From contig CALSFV010000209.1 of the NCBI GenBank assembly GCA_943737045.1, positions 620,001-684,000 of the forward strand: a stretch of 64,000 nucleotides of DNA, written 5' to 3'. Positions 45,570 to 55,664 of the stretch are shown piece by piece. Position 1 is the stretch's first letter, and the number at the start of each line of letters is the position of its first letter. The translations under genes were made by a program, and so were the position numbers. The notes below the pieces were generated by a model, which was not told the DNA's origin, did not search any database, and saw only the letters and a program-made list of their open reading frames with translations. Source of the stretch: Parapristionchus giblindavisi (lineage: Eukaryota; Nematoda; Chromadorea; Rhabditida; Diplogasteridae).

Positions 45570-45724
45570 AATAGTTGGTGTCGAAGTATTATAAAATAAC
45601 AACTACGTCGTTTCAGTAACTCTGCTATATCTGGAAACGAACCGTCGTCCATTATTCATGGATTTGCATCAATAAATTGCTTATTGTTCTTCATGTTTGA
45701 GTACTCAAATAACAACATAGCATA

Positions 45725-45960
45725 ACATAACATAATTTATCAGGGGTCGCACAGTTGCTCGGATCAGGCTTTTGCTTGACCATTCTTCATCAGTTAGGCT
45801 ACACTAATGTCGTCCCATTCTCTTCGTAATCTCGATCGTCCATCTCTCCAGCGGTCTTCCTTGTCCTCTGAGTATTCGATCATACGACATCCAAACTGTT
45901 AGTCGCCTTGTCCATCGATATCGTTCATATTCCACAGTTCACAGGGTTGCATTAAACGTA
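45725..45960 (-). pseudogene. 3' end of a non-LTR retrotransposon
   Basis: The minus strand encodes RRLTVWMSYDRILRGQGRP followed by LERWTIEITKRMG, resembling the C-terminal tail of RTE/Jockey-type reverse transcriptases (R..GRP..RW). It ends in a short (atgtt)n tail at 45,710-45,730. Only this tail remains, as expected of 5'-truncated LINE insertions. Also possibly related: 3'-tail repeats with (aat)n at 46,660-46,770 and 51,366-51,450 sharing tgcacattggtgcggtggg. Confidence 0.55.
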
Positions 45961-46857
45961 GTTTTCAAAAGTTCAGAACACTTTTGTGCAATTCCATTGC
46001 AGGCAAATTTCCCATGTCTAAAATTAAAATATTAAAAAAATGATATATAAAGCAAAAGAACAAGAATATACAATAGTGGCGAAAATTATATGGTATTTTG
46101 TTTTTTTCCTGAAATATTTTATCCACGAAAAGATAAAACGTGTTATGCCAAATAATAATAATAATAATAATAATATTTTTTGTCATTTCATCGATATCAG
46201 CGATATTTTCTATTTTCATTTAATTTTCGTGAGACCACTGAAATTGAATAGAAACCATTAGAAACAAAGAGGGTAACTAGGCAACGAGAGACTAGCATCA
46301 CCAAAACTGTCTTCCTCTCTACTAATTTTCTTGCCTGCAGGATTCTCTTGTACTCTCCACTCATTGACAAGAATTTTGTTCAAACTTTGTGCCATCATAA
46401 GGCGCAAAGTTTGATGTTAGGGCAAACGTCTTATGAATTGTCATTAGTTTTTCGCCCGCTCAAGTCAATTTTTGGTACTCTCTCATTCATGTATTACAGT
46501 GCCTACATCACCCGATTGGTCATCGCTTAATTATGAATTGAAAAGATTTTTTAAAGAAGAAGACGAATGATCTTCAACAATTAAACGCCAGGCAAGAAAA
46601 AAAAATTGAAGCTGAAACAACCAAGGTATTTTATCAGGTGTATCCATGTAACTATAATACTAATAATACTAATAATAATTTATCACATTTGCACATTGGT
46701 GCGGTGGGTCATGCATCCTTCATCCTCCATAGATCCTTCATAGATCAATGGGTCTTCGTTCATCTTTACATCTGTAATTGTAAATAACAGTGAACATCCG
46801 TCTTCTTTTTGAGATCTATTATATTTTCTCTTGATAGTACTCATATCACAGTATTCT

Positions 46858-47278
46858 GTGGCCGTATGCAAGAACCAAATTTTAACGTCAAATTTTCCTG
46901 GAAAACGGTTCTTGCATACGGCCACTGATGTGAGCCATTTTTTCGTTGAAAGCGAAACAGGAGAGATATGGTTCGTTAAAAAATAGTGGAAAACCGAAAT
47001 CGGCGACTTTCCACCCGTTAAAAAAAATACCCGGAAAGTCGAAAATGGAAACACGAAATTTGAATTCGCGCGCGCGCAAAGAGGTGCGGGAATTCAAATT
47101 AAGAGTTTCCGTCATCAATTGTTAGCAGTTAAAATGGAAATTCAACTCGGAAAGTCGGAATTTGAATTCCCGCACCTCTTTGCGCGCGCGAATTCAAATT
47201 TCGTGTTTCCATTTTCGACTTTCCGGGTACTTTTTTAGCGGGTGGAAAGTCGCCGATTTCGGTTTTCCACTATTTTTG
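46858..47278. repeat. Two adjacent hairpin MITEs (families 8 and 9)
   Basis: 46,858-46,925 is a palindrome with arms gtggccgtatgcaagaacc (family 8). 46,973-47,278 is another, with arms ggaaaaccgaaatcggcgac and gtcgccgatttcggttttcc of about 130 bp, including gcgcgcgcgcaaagaggtgc. The second overlaps the spacing expected of a larger nested structure, but the two share no sequence. Confidence 0.75.
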
Positions 47279-47429
47279 AACGAGCCAATAGCGTTAATTT
47301 TGAGAGAGTTGATATGTTGAGCGGTTGCTCTGGCTTTCAAAATAAAGAGCATATTGAGAGATGAATGACAACTATTATGTATGTACATGTTGAAAGAGAG
47401 TCGGTAGTTCCTTCATCTCGCCAAATTCT

Positions 47430-47600
47430 CTCAGAGGCTGACAAGGGAATGCCCTGATGCCACACTCACCGTTTTCAAACAATTTCAAAGAAGATTTCTG
47501 ATACCGCCAAACATCATCTCTATATGAAGTGTGCCTCCAGCAAAAATGTGGACCTGATCGGTGAGTGTGGCCTGAGGGCATTCCCTTATGAGAGCAAACA
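47430..47600. repeat. MITE family 10
   Basis: Ends agggaatgccctgatgcc and ggcctgagggcattccct; inner gccacactcaccg / cggtgagtgtggc. One end also occurs at about 12,452-12,500. Confidence 0.7.
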
Positions 47601-48370
47601 ATATAGTGCTAGATATTCTTGTCTAACAATAAGATTGCGTTCACTTATCTAATTTTCTTGCATCGACTCAGTACCGTGATTCGTGAGCTACAAAATTAAA
47701 AGATCAAATCATTCTCTCGTGATTAGTGTAGAATCTTTATTTTGACTTAAAATATAAATTTATGGTCTTTTCTTCAGATCTGATGAACTCCATGATATGT
47801 TTTATGGTCGTTCTCAATGTCATTCGATGTCACGGGCACGTGCATCATTATGATGAATTCGATAAGATTATGTCTATGGCTTATGTCTATCCTCACACGT
47901 TATTGCATTAAGAGCATCATTATAAATATTCTTTGCAGTAAAGAATTACTGCTCGAACGAATTGGCTATCCACGTGAAATTGTAAAATGTGTTTTAGCTG
48001 CGAAAATTATGCTCATTATTCATCGAAATGTAAAATTTCAAATGTTCTTGAAACAGTACTTCTTTAATTCATTTTTTTATTTGTCACTTGTTGCCCACAT
48101 GTATTTAGTGTAAGATAAATTATTTGTTTAGAGCTATCTGAAAGGCATACTCCAGGTGAATTTGATTCCCCACTCTCGCAATACACTACTTTATGCACCG
48201 TTACATTTGGATTACGTGCCTACGCCGTAACCCCCTCCGCCGCGTCGGACACGGCAAATGTAACAGTGCATTAGGATGTGTGAATGGATCAGAACGGAGA
48301 ATTTCAAATTCTAGGGTCTCAAATTGAGAGTATGAGGAATCCTTAAAATTTAATCTTTAAATATTTTTAG
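47601..48370. other. Region upstream of receptor fragment D
   Basis: Exons equivalent to exons 1-3 of receptors A-C were looked for and not found. 48,186-48,272 is a truncated hairpin MITE of family 5 (tacgccgtaaccccctccgc, then aaatgtaacagtgcatta). Confidence 0.5.
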
Positions 48371-48458
48371 GATATCATGCTCATAATCCTTCTACTGCAC
48401 ATGCCTTGCTCTTTAGTGTGCTTCGTGTATCGTCATCAGGTCGGTTCAAATGCCCTTA

Positions 48459-48721
48459 CACTTACACTATACCGCTGAGTCGCAGTGTTAGCGCCTCCAA
48501 TCTATTGGCTGAGAGGGCCTATCCTGGTCTGAAGGACCAGTGGCCATGGCCTATGATCAAACTGTGTTTGGAGCTCACAGTGGAGGATTTAGATCGTGGT
48601 TTGACACCACTTCCGACATTTCTTAACCCCCTCGGTATTGGGTGGATCTTGCAGGGCGGGGGATCGAACTCGTGATCCTCTGATTATAGGCAGCGCTCAC
48701 AACCACTACGCTATCCCGCCC
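48459..48721 (-). mobile_element. tRNA-derived SINE with 12-bp target duplication
   Basis: The direct repeat caaatgccctta flanks the insertion (48,447-48,458 and 48,722-48,733). The minus-strand 5' end begins ggggcgggatagcgtagtgg (A-box) and has gagttcgatccccc (B-box) about 40 bases on, then a tRNA-unrelated body of about 190 bases. It inserted 7 bases downstream of the exon 4 splice donor of receptor fragment D. Confidence 0.85.
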
Positions 48722-49034
48722 CAAATGCCCTTATCACACCAAAAAAATAAATTGCATTACTTCCGCAAGGCATCTCTTACGTAAGTTGCCCACTGGGAAT
48801 AATCTTGTAAAATACCTACATTCTGTACCTATAATTTGAAAAGAAAAACATATTAGTGTACAACAGCAACTGCAGGATTTAACATTACGCCTCATAAAAA
48901 AAAACATCTCAGGCAGTAGTGAGACGAGGATCTCGATTCGATCTTTCACCATTGACTTCTTACATGATTCTAACTGCAATTATGATCGTCTACGTTTTGA
49001 TTGCCATTGCTATGCATGTATGCTCAATACATTA

Positions 49035-49150
49035 GAGCGACACCCCAAGCTAATTTGAAACTCTCCGCTCTGTCCACACTCTCTCGCTTTCTTTGTCTAC
49101 GAGAGAGTATCGTCAATTAGAGTAAATTTAGCTTGGGCTGTGCCTTTAAA
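49035..49150. repeat. MITE family 1 copy in fragment D
   Basis: Left gacaccccaagctaatttg, right aaatttagcttgggctgtg and cctttaa, with ctctctcgctttctttg / tacgagagagtat inside; sits in the intron between D exons 5 and 6. Confidence 0.7.
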
Positions 49151-49389
49151 ACATGTGACAATTGACCATTTCCAGTTCTGCGAATACAATCTGTCCGGAA
49201 ATATAACTTTCGTAACGCAGGTAAGCCTTGATTTCGTTTGCATACATATTGAGTAGTTGATTATAGGCATTTGCAAAACAACCGGCTTTCGTACTAAAGC
49301 ATGTAGCTTGCATGTCCGAACGTTTCTACTATATTGTTATATGTTTAATATTTGCCTTTATAGTATGGATATTGGTCTCTCCGCTGGTA

Positions 49390-50190
49390 AGGTATTACGT
49401 ATACCAAGTATTAGGTTGATGTAACCAACTATTGTTTATTGTGCACAACTTTCTTGGATCATGCGATTGATTATTACATACCTATACAGCTGGAGATGTA
49501 TATGCTCTATTTCGCTTACTTCTCTACTAGTTAACTGCAAAATGTGTTTTTTTTTAAAATTACACGTGTACCCCAACTTGATAGTTACATGCTTCCTGAT
49601 TTATTTCACTTACGAGTATCGCTCGCTATCTTAGCGACGGACATCCTGCGATCCCTCATGTCATCCCAATGTCTGTAATGTATCGCACCACAAAGTTTGT
49701 TCTTGGAGTGAAATTTTCAGAAACATGAAAGTTTTAAAACGCTTCAAGCATGTTGTTAGCTTAACTCGAGTATTTGTTTCTATTTTTTCTTTATACTTGA
49801 GTGATTATCAAGCGCGATTATTTTGTGCTATTTTTGTGCGAGCTGTTTAAGCTATGATTTAGCTACTTTGTACACATATTACAGTTAATATTTTACTTTT
49901 TTACAGTAATATGTTAACTGTAATAACATGATATATATTTATATACTAGTGAAGACTACAAAACATGGACATAATTAAATATTCGGGTTGTTGGTGCAGC
50001 GTTACTTGAATGTCTTTGTTAGTACATTTGTGGAATCCTCCTTTGTATGAAAGAAAAGTGACAAGCTTGGACTAGTAATTGGACTACTTCAAGAATACGC
50101 CATAAAGAAAATAATAAGTAAAATAGAAAAAATATAACAAACCGAAGTCAGAACAATTTAATTTCAAAGGTTTAACAAGATGACAAAATA
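49390..50190. other. No gene recognised
   Basis: AT-rich sequence between fragment D and the reverse-transcriptase remnant; exons 8-11 of a receptor were not found. Confidence 0.4.
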
Positions 50191-50199
50191 ATTTTATAA

Positions 50200-51350
50200 T
50201 AACAGCAGTCGATAAAGCATCTGGAAACTATGCCTTTACTTGCAAAAAACTATACCTTCTTTTCATGGAAAAAGAGTTAAATAATAAGAATAATGGTGAA
50301 AATACGTATGAACCTATTAATAGCTTTGATAAAGATGCAAAAATAAAAGAACATACACAATTTTAAATAACTTTAATCTACAACAAATCGAAAATGCTAG
50401 TTTACCACGCATTTTCGGAATTCTAAAAATGCATAAGAATCCTATTAAGTTCAGGTTTATAACAGGAGCATATAACAGTAGCCTTTAGCCAGTATCTATA
50501 CAACTACAAAAGATACTAAAATTTTTACAGACTCATTTCAGAAGATACTGTAACACAATAACTGGACATAATAAAATCAATAATTATTTTACCATTCAGA
50601 ATTCATTTAAGGTTATACATAATGTTCAATCAATCAATAACAAGAAAACTGAAATCTTTTGCGCCGATTTTGCATCCCTCCTTACGAATCTTCCTCATAA
50701 GATAGTACGCCAGAACATATTCTTCCTTATTGATCTTTTATTTAAAAATTCTAATTCAGAATACATAGTAATTAAAGGAAATTATATCAGATACGACAAA
50801 ACTAATAGCTCCATATCTGGCAAATCCTACCATAAAAATGATGTAAAACTTATTTTAGGCTTTTCTTAAAATTCTTTGAACGACTTCTTCAATGGCGTTA
50901 TTGACTATTTTTATGATGTCATTATTATTAACATATTTTTCTAGTCTAAATTTTGTGCCTTTATCTTGTCTTTCTCTTAGTGATTCTTCCTTTATAATTG
51001 AAGTATTTCATGCACAAACATGACCGTATGTTTTATCAACAAAATCTTTAAACTCACTGCAATTACAGTTTCTATATTTTATATTTTTCGTCTGCAGTTA
51101 ATGTTCGTAAGAATTTTCCATAATTCATATTATATTTGATGTTGGTTCTGTAAGGGTATAGTGTGTGCTAATGTACGGTATGTCATTATCTTCAATTTCA
51201 ATTCCCTTCCATATATCTTTTATTTTTTGTGAGTTTAAAATATTTGATAATGCTATTCTATCCATAAATTTTCCTATGAATGGTATTCGAAGAGAAACTT
51301 CATTCGGTCTTCTGTGAATTGAAGGTTCTTTATGATTTTTCCAATAATGG
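50200..51350. pseudogene. Reverse-transcriptase element, broken and internally inverted
   Basis: On plus, 50,200-50,868 reads (with interruptions) AVDKASGNYAFTCKKLY, PRIFGILKMHKNPIKFRFI and CADFASLLTNLPH, typical of RTs of the KMHKNP..FRFI type. On minus, 51,350-50,885 reads ICPHYWKNHKEPSIHRRPNE, NCSEFKDFVDKTYGHVC and RQDKGTKFRLEKYVNN, the kind of sequence that precedes that RT core in the same elements. The two halves point toward each other and meet near 50,870, so one half has been inverted. Several stop codons are present. I cannot assign the clade (Penelope-like or other non-LTR). Confidence 0.6.
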
Positions 51351-51365
51351 GGACAGATGACCGAA

Positions 51366-52046
51366 TATAATAATAATAATAATAATAATCTTTATCACAT
51401 CTGCACATTGGTGCGGTGGGTCATGACAGGGGGTCCTTCATAGATCAATGACGTTCAATTCTTTCTTCTATTCATCGGGTCATCGTGTATCTTGATGGTA
51501 TTTCAACATCTGTGCTCGAAGTAGAATCCAGAAAAGAATACATTAGAAATTGAAGTTAACAACCCACGTAGCGGTAGAAGCTCCGTCCGAAGTGGCTGCA
51601 TGAAGAAGGAAATACACCCGGCTTTCCAAACACCTTCTGGGAGGGGATTCAACTGGATTCCTTATCTGTTGATGGAATAGACGAGGGCAGGGATAGACGA
51701 CAATGGTAAAATGGAAAACAATGTCTGGCCGACCGCACGCTAGACAGAAAAAGCAGAAGAATATATTTTATATTTATATTGACCGAATATATTTTATATT
51801 TATTGTAATGAGTTAATAATGAAAATCGTTGATCTGTAGTGAATAATTCTAGTTGTCTTAGTTGATGATGAGATAGCGATCTACCATAAATGAATAATTC
51901 TCTGGATTCGAATAATGTAATGTCTGCAACTATTTCGTCTATTGGTGTTGTACATTTTGCCAATGGTTTACGTCTTCTTTTCTTACGTCTACCTCTATTC
52001 TTTCTATGATTATTAATCATTCGTCAGACTGCAACTATTTGAGATT
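51366..52046. other. Repeat tail and unrecognised sequence
   Basis: 51,366-51,450 has (aat)n plus the tgcacattggtgcggtggg repeat shared with 46,687. The minus strand at 52,020-51,649 is open and very basic at its start (RGRRKKRRRK) but resembles no family I know; it may belong to the neighbouring retroelement. Confidence 0.4.
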
Positions 52047-52165
52047 TAAAGGAAGAGTAACCTGTCTCAACGGTCTCTTCAACACTCTCTCGTTGTTAGA
52101 GAACAGAGAAATAATGTGTACACTGAAGAGACTATTGAGAGAGGTAACGCTCCTTTTAAGATTCA
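52047..52165. repeat. MITE family 2 copy
   Basis: ttaaaggaagagtaacctg on the left and gttacgctcctttta-type sequence on the right, with cactctctcgttgttagag / gagaacagagaaa in the centre. Confidence 0.7.
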
Positions 52166-52212
52166 AAAATAACTGTAATATAATACAATAATAGTAGAAA
52201 AAACAGACAATT

Positions 52213-53269
52213 TCATTTGAAAAAAAAACAGGTTACCCAATAGGTGACGTATAGATATAAATTAGAAGATTCAATTGAATGTACTACTGGACTTTCGACT
52301 TTTCCTTCCAACAAAGGTCGAACAACTCGCATAATATCCTCATCCAGCGCAAATAGATAGCGAGCAGTTAAGAATCTCAAACTAATCCTTCGTAAGTGAT
52401 GTTTTGCCAAAATCAAACGAACCATGAAATGTAAACAGTAGCGGTGCAGCAAATACATAAACCGATGAGTTTCCGTATATGCACGAGGAGGCGGCTCCTG
52501 AACGGGCTTTACTTCCTGACTCTCGAATTTGTTATGTAGAGAACAAAACCCAGCTTAGCGATTGACAATGAGCTACAGGGCTCCGCCATCAGCCCCTAAT
52601 ATAGACATCCTTGGTTACACGGTATTTCGTGATCGTACCACAAATCTCCCGGTACTCCTTCTTTAAATTGCAAGTTGGGATACATGATTTTCAAAATATT
52701 TTTAAAATTCTTAAGGCACGTAAAATATTTCACCATTTCATGCATATTGTCCGATAGATAAAGTGAAATACGAGCAAGGGAAACGATGTTCCGTAGTGTC
52801 CACTGTACACAGGCATCGCCCACTCGGACTCGAAAGGACCATGTCCGCGCATTACAAATGAGTCAGGAACGTTTCAGGGACCTGTAAAAGGTAAAGGTAA
52901 ATGTAAAGGCACAACCCTTTGTTAAATTAACAAAAGTGTCCGAAAGTGTTATGTGTCCTAATGTATTCTCTCTGTATGCATTCTCATACTTTTCTGAAAC
53001 CCGCACAACACGTTATTCAAGGCACACGGCTTCTGCGGGTGATCACTACTAGTTCAGTGATAATTCTATTCTATCAGGGACCTATATTTCATGATTAGTA
53101 TACGGAAAGATATGAATTGAACCTACCGGATATACTATGTAGTGTATGATGCTGAAGCTCATGTCGTTGATATAGAAAAGAATTAGAAAGATACAATAGC
53201 TACCGATACTCCTCTCTCTACGCTTTAGTAGCAGGTATAGCAGAAGTCCATTCGTCAGTACAGCAAGTG
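52213..53269 (-). pseudogene. 7TM chemoreceptor remnant(s)
   Basis: Minus-strand exon-like blocks: 53269-53127 (NGLLLYLLLKRRERSIGSY, first membrane segments, ends at a gt donor); about 52,870-52,732 (FVMRGHGPFESEWAMP then FPLLVFHFIYRTIC, Str-like TM3); and an open stretch of about 52,540-52,213 with SLRFLTARYLFALDEDIMRV, which resembles the ICL3 of Sre receptors. The frames of neighbouring blocks do not join cleanly and block two starts in a frame with a stop, so I read this as one or two decayed genes. A SINE-like insertion with duplicated ggtccctga splits the first intron. Confidence 0.45.
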
Positions 53270-53470
53270 CTAAATAAAAACGATAATTTGAACTAATATT
53301 ACATGGAACTACGGACCTGATACGACATCTTGAAATGTGACGAGGTATTTCTAAATAAAATGTGTAAGATTTTTTGAAATTTGAATAACAGGTTAAGGTA
53401 CAATCCGTAATTCAAGCCACTCGGAATCATGAGGGTGATCACTGCTAGTCCAGTGATAATTCAAATAATT
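52888..53470. repeat. SINE-like repeats (two copies)
   Basis: 52,888-53,085 and 53,392-53,470 share ggtaaaggta-type starts, gttattcaaggc and gggtgatcactgctagtcc with the copies in receptor B intron 4. The first is bounded by ggtccctga on both sides (about 52,876 and 53,088), a probable target duplication. Confidence 0.6.
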
Positions 53471-53483
53471 CAATGATATTTCA

Positions 53484-55664
53484 GTGATAAATTGGAACAC
53501 TTACGTTAATATTTGGATTACTGTATACTTGTTTGTACCATGTTCGATTATGGCTAAAATTCTCTTTGTGAATTCAACAAGACAAATAATGATGCTCCAG
53601 AGACTTGGTATATTTTACGTGCGCAATATTATGTTTACTGGGAAGTGCGTTAAATTCCCAGTTGCGCAAAGGTATTCATTTAAGTGGTATGACAATTGGT
53701 ATCTACGATTGTTATCAACATACATATGCATGCTCTAATGTGCGTATTTGAAATTTAAAAAAAAACTAGGTAGTATTATAGAATCAGCGAAACATGCACA
53801 ACAAAATTTGCCCTGTGGATAGTACTAGTGACAATCAGGCAGCAACGCTATAGCTAATCTTTGATTAAATGGGATAGTGCTTTGTGACATCGAGACAGAC
53901 AGGTGCACGACTTTCTGATACATAATATAATAGATCAATATGTACAATGTGGGAATGGTCATTCACAACTGAATATAATGTGGAAGATTGTAGGAAAAAA
54001 ATCGCTAATCGAGATGTAAAAGTTTTGTCTTCTTTTCATCAATTCATATATATATATATATATATATATATTTGCAACAGTGATTGTTGTATTTTTGTTG
54101 TAGAGATAATCTATGGTATTTGCCTCAGATGGGTGATATAGGACAGTGTATTTGAATTTGTTTTGCAATTCTTGTCAAGTAAAAAAAAATGAAAAAAATC
54201 ATTCTTCCCTTTCTTCTTGAGCAAGAATTGTCCAATGAAACAAATAGTTGCAATTATCATACTTTGAATCATTATTTGAATAAACAAATGAGCATATGGA
54301 TAAATGGTGAGGAACCGGGTCTTTTGTGTGCGATGAACACCGCAAAAAATAGTTTAAAAAATGAATGATTCTGCCATTTTTTTTGTTTGACAAGAATTGC
54401 AAAAATTTTCAAATAGTCTGTTCTAATTCTTGTATCACCTATTTATCACTTGTTTCTCGTTCACGATAGTTTTGCATTTTGGTGTGAAACCTCTCTCAAT
54501 GATCTCTTCATTGCGCGCACTATTGCTCCGTTCTCTAACAACGAGAGCGCATTGCGCGTCGAAGAGACCATTGAGAGAGGTTACGCTCTCTTTAAATGCA
54601 CACTCTCTCGCTTGCTCTAACCGACCTCGCAACTTTCGTCGCAACTTTTTTGACAGATTTAACACACCGCAAAATTTGACAGAATTGTTCGTTAAAACAA
54701 TATTAGTAAACTTGTACTTATTTTCAGCTGCAGGCATCAGATTGTTTGATTGGTCTGTAGATAAACATGGAATGTATGTCTGATATTTTAAGTGTAAAAT
54801 GACAAATCTGTTTAAAATACCAAGAGAATAGGTTCAAAAAGTAGAACTCGGAACCAAATATTTCGACTGCACTTTCTCGCCTTCCTCTCGATTATCACTC
54901 ACACACTAACCCACACCTAAACATTGGTCGCACAGATTTGATATTTTAGAGCGTTGTTTTTAACAATGTGCAAGCCAGAAAATGTAAAATATCTTTATTT
55001 CAAAGTGTTGGATTACATGTAAAAAATCACCTAAAAGATAAATATAGTAAATAACGACTCATGATAACTGGAGGCTGTTCGATATATGGAATAACCCTCA
55101 CTCTCAAACATTTCTCAATCTTATAGAGAGTTCTTTCATAATCAGTTTATCATAGATCAGATGCCAAAAAGAGGTAGTTATTTTATTTCCATAACTATCT
55201 GTCAAATGTCAAATGATTGTTCCCATCATCAACTGTCAAATCACGATTGTCATCTCATCTCCAGCCTCTTTCGATCATCTGTCGGTATATCTGATTGTAA
55301 GAGATGGTTCCGTTTTTGTTCATTTCAATTGTGTTCCGTCGTTCGGCAAGATTGTTTCTGAAAAAAAAAACAACAAATAAATGCTGATATGAATCAGATA
55401 CATAAGCGGCATCCACAAATATTGCAAGAATATTGACCGTATAAAATACACTTGTTTATTTGGTACGAGAGTAGCCAACCACTGCCCCCAATGAATTTAT
55501 ATGTTTAAAGAGAGAGCACCGGTGAGAGAGTAGGTAGATCAGAGAGAGAGCGAGGAAGGAAAGGAGGAAAGAGTGGGGACTTAATCAATAGTTCTTCCTC
55601 TGTTTAGCAGCAGTAGCAATGCAATTATGCAAGTACATTTTATACGGACAATATATACGTATGT
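53484..55664. other. Repeat-rich spacer without a recognised gene
   Basis: 54,130-54,430 is a MITE family 4 copy (tataggacagtgtatttga, cttgtcaag; then cttgacaagaattgc in inverse form). 54,487-54,597 is MITE family 2. About 54,870-55,000 resembles the 3' half of MITE family 3 (ctcgattatcactcacac then aacaatgtgcaagccag). 54,046-54,071 is (AT)n. A possible receptor tail exon (minus, about 55,352-55,250, reads NNLAERRNTIEM) follows a ttttttttcag acceptor but is not needed by the gene at 55,665. Confidence 0.45.
55433..55651. repeat. MITE family 3 copy abutting the Sre-like gene's 3' end
   Basis: TA-flanked, begins TTGACCGTATAAAATACAC, ends TTTTATACGGACAA. It lies only 13 bases beyond the stop codon at 55,665-55,667, so it may supply the 3' UTR or have truncated a longer C-terminus. 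Confidence 0.75.

Larger units (their letters stand above)
48371..49386 (+). pseudogene. Receptor fragment D: exons 4-7 of an Srh/Sri-like gene
   Basis: Four exons in order and in phase: 48371-48439 (ends CFVYRHQ), 48913-49017 (AVVRRGSRFDLSP), 49176-49220 (FCEYNLSGN), 49267-49386 (begins AFAKQPAFVLKH). Exon lengths equal those of receptors A-C, and the sequence is closest to C. No exons 1-3 upstream and no exons 8-11 downstream were recognised; the downstream side runs into a reverse-transcriptase remnant. The four exons are open, so the truncation is fairly recent or is a boundary of a duplicated segment. Exon 5 has a GT donor, as in C. Confidence 0.7.
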
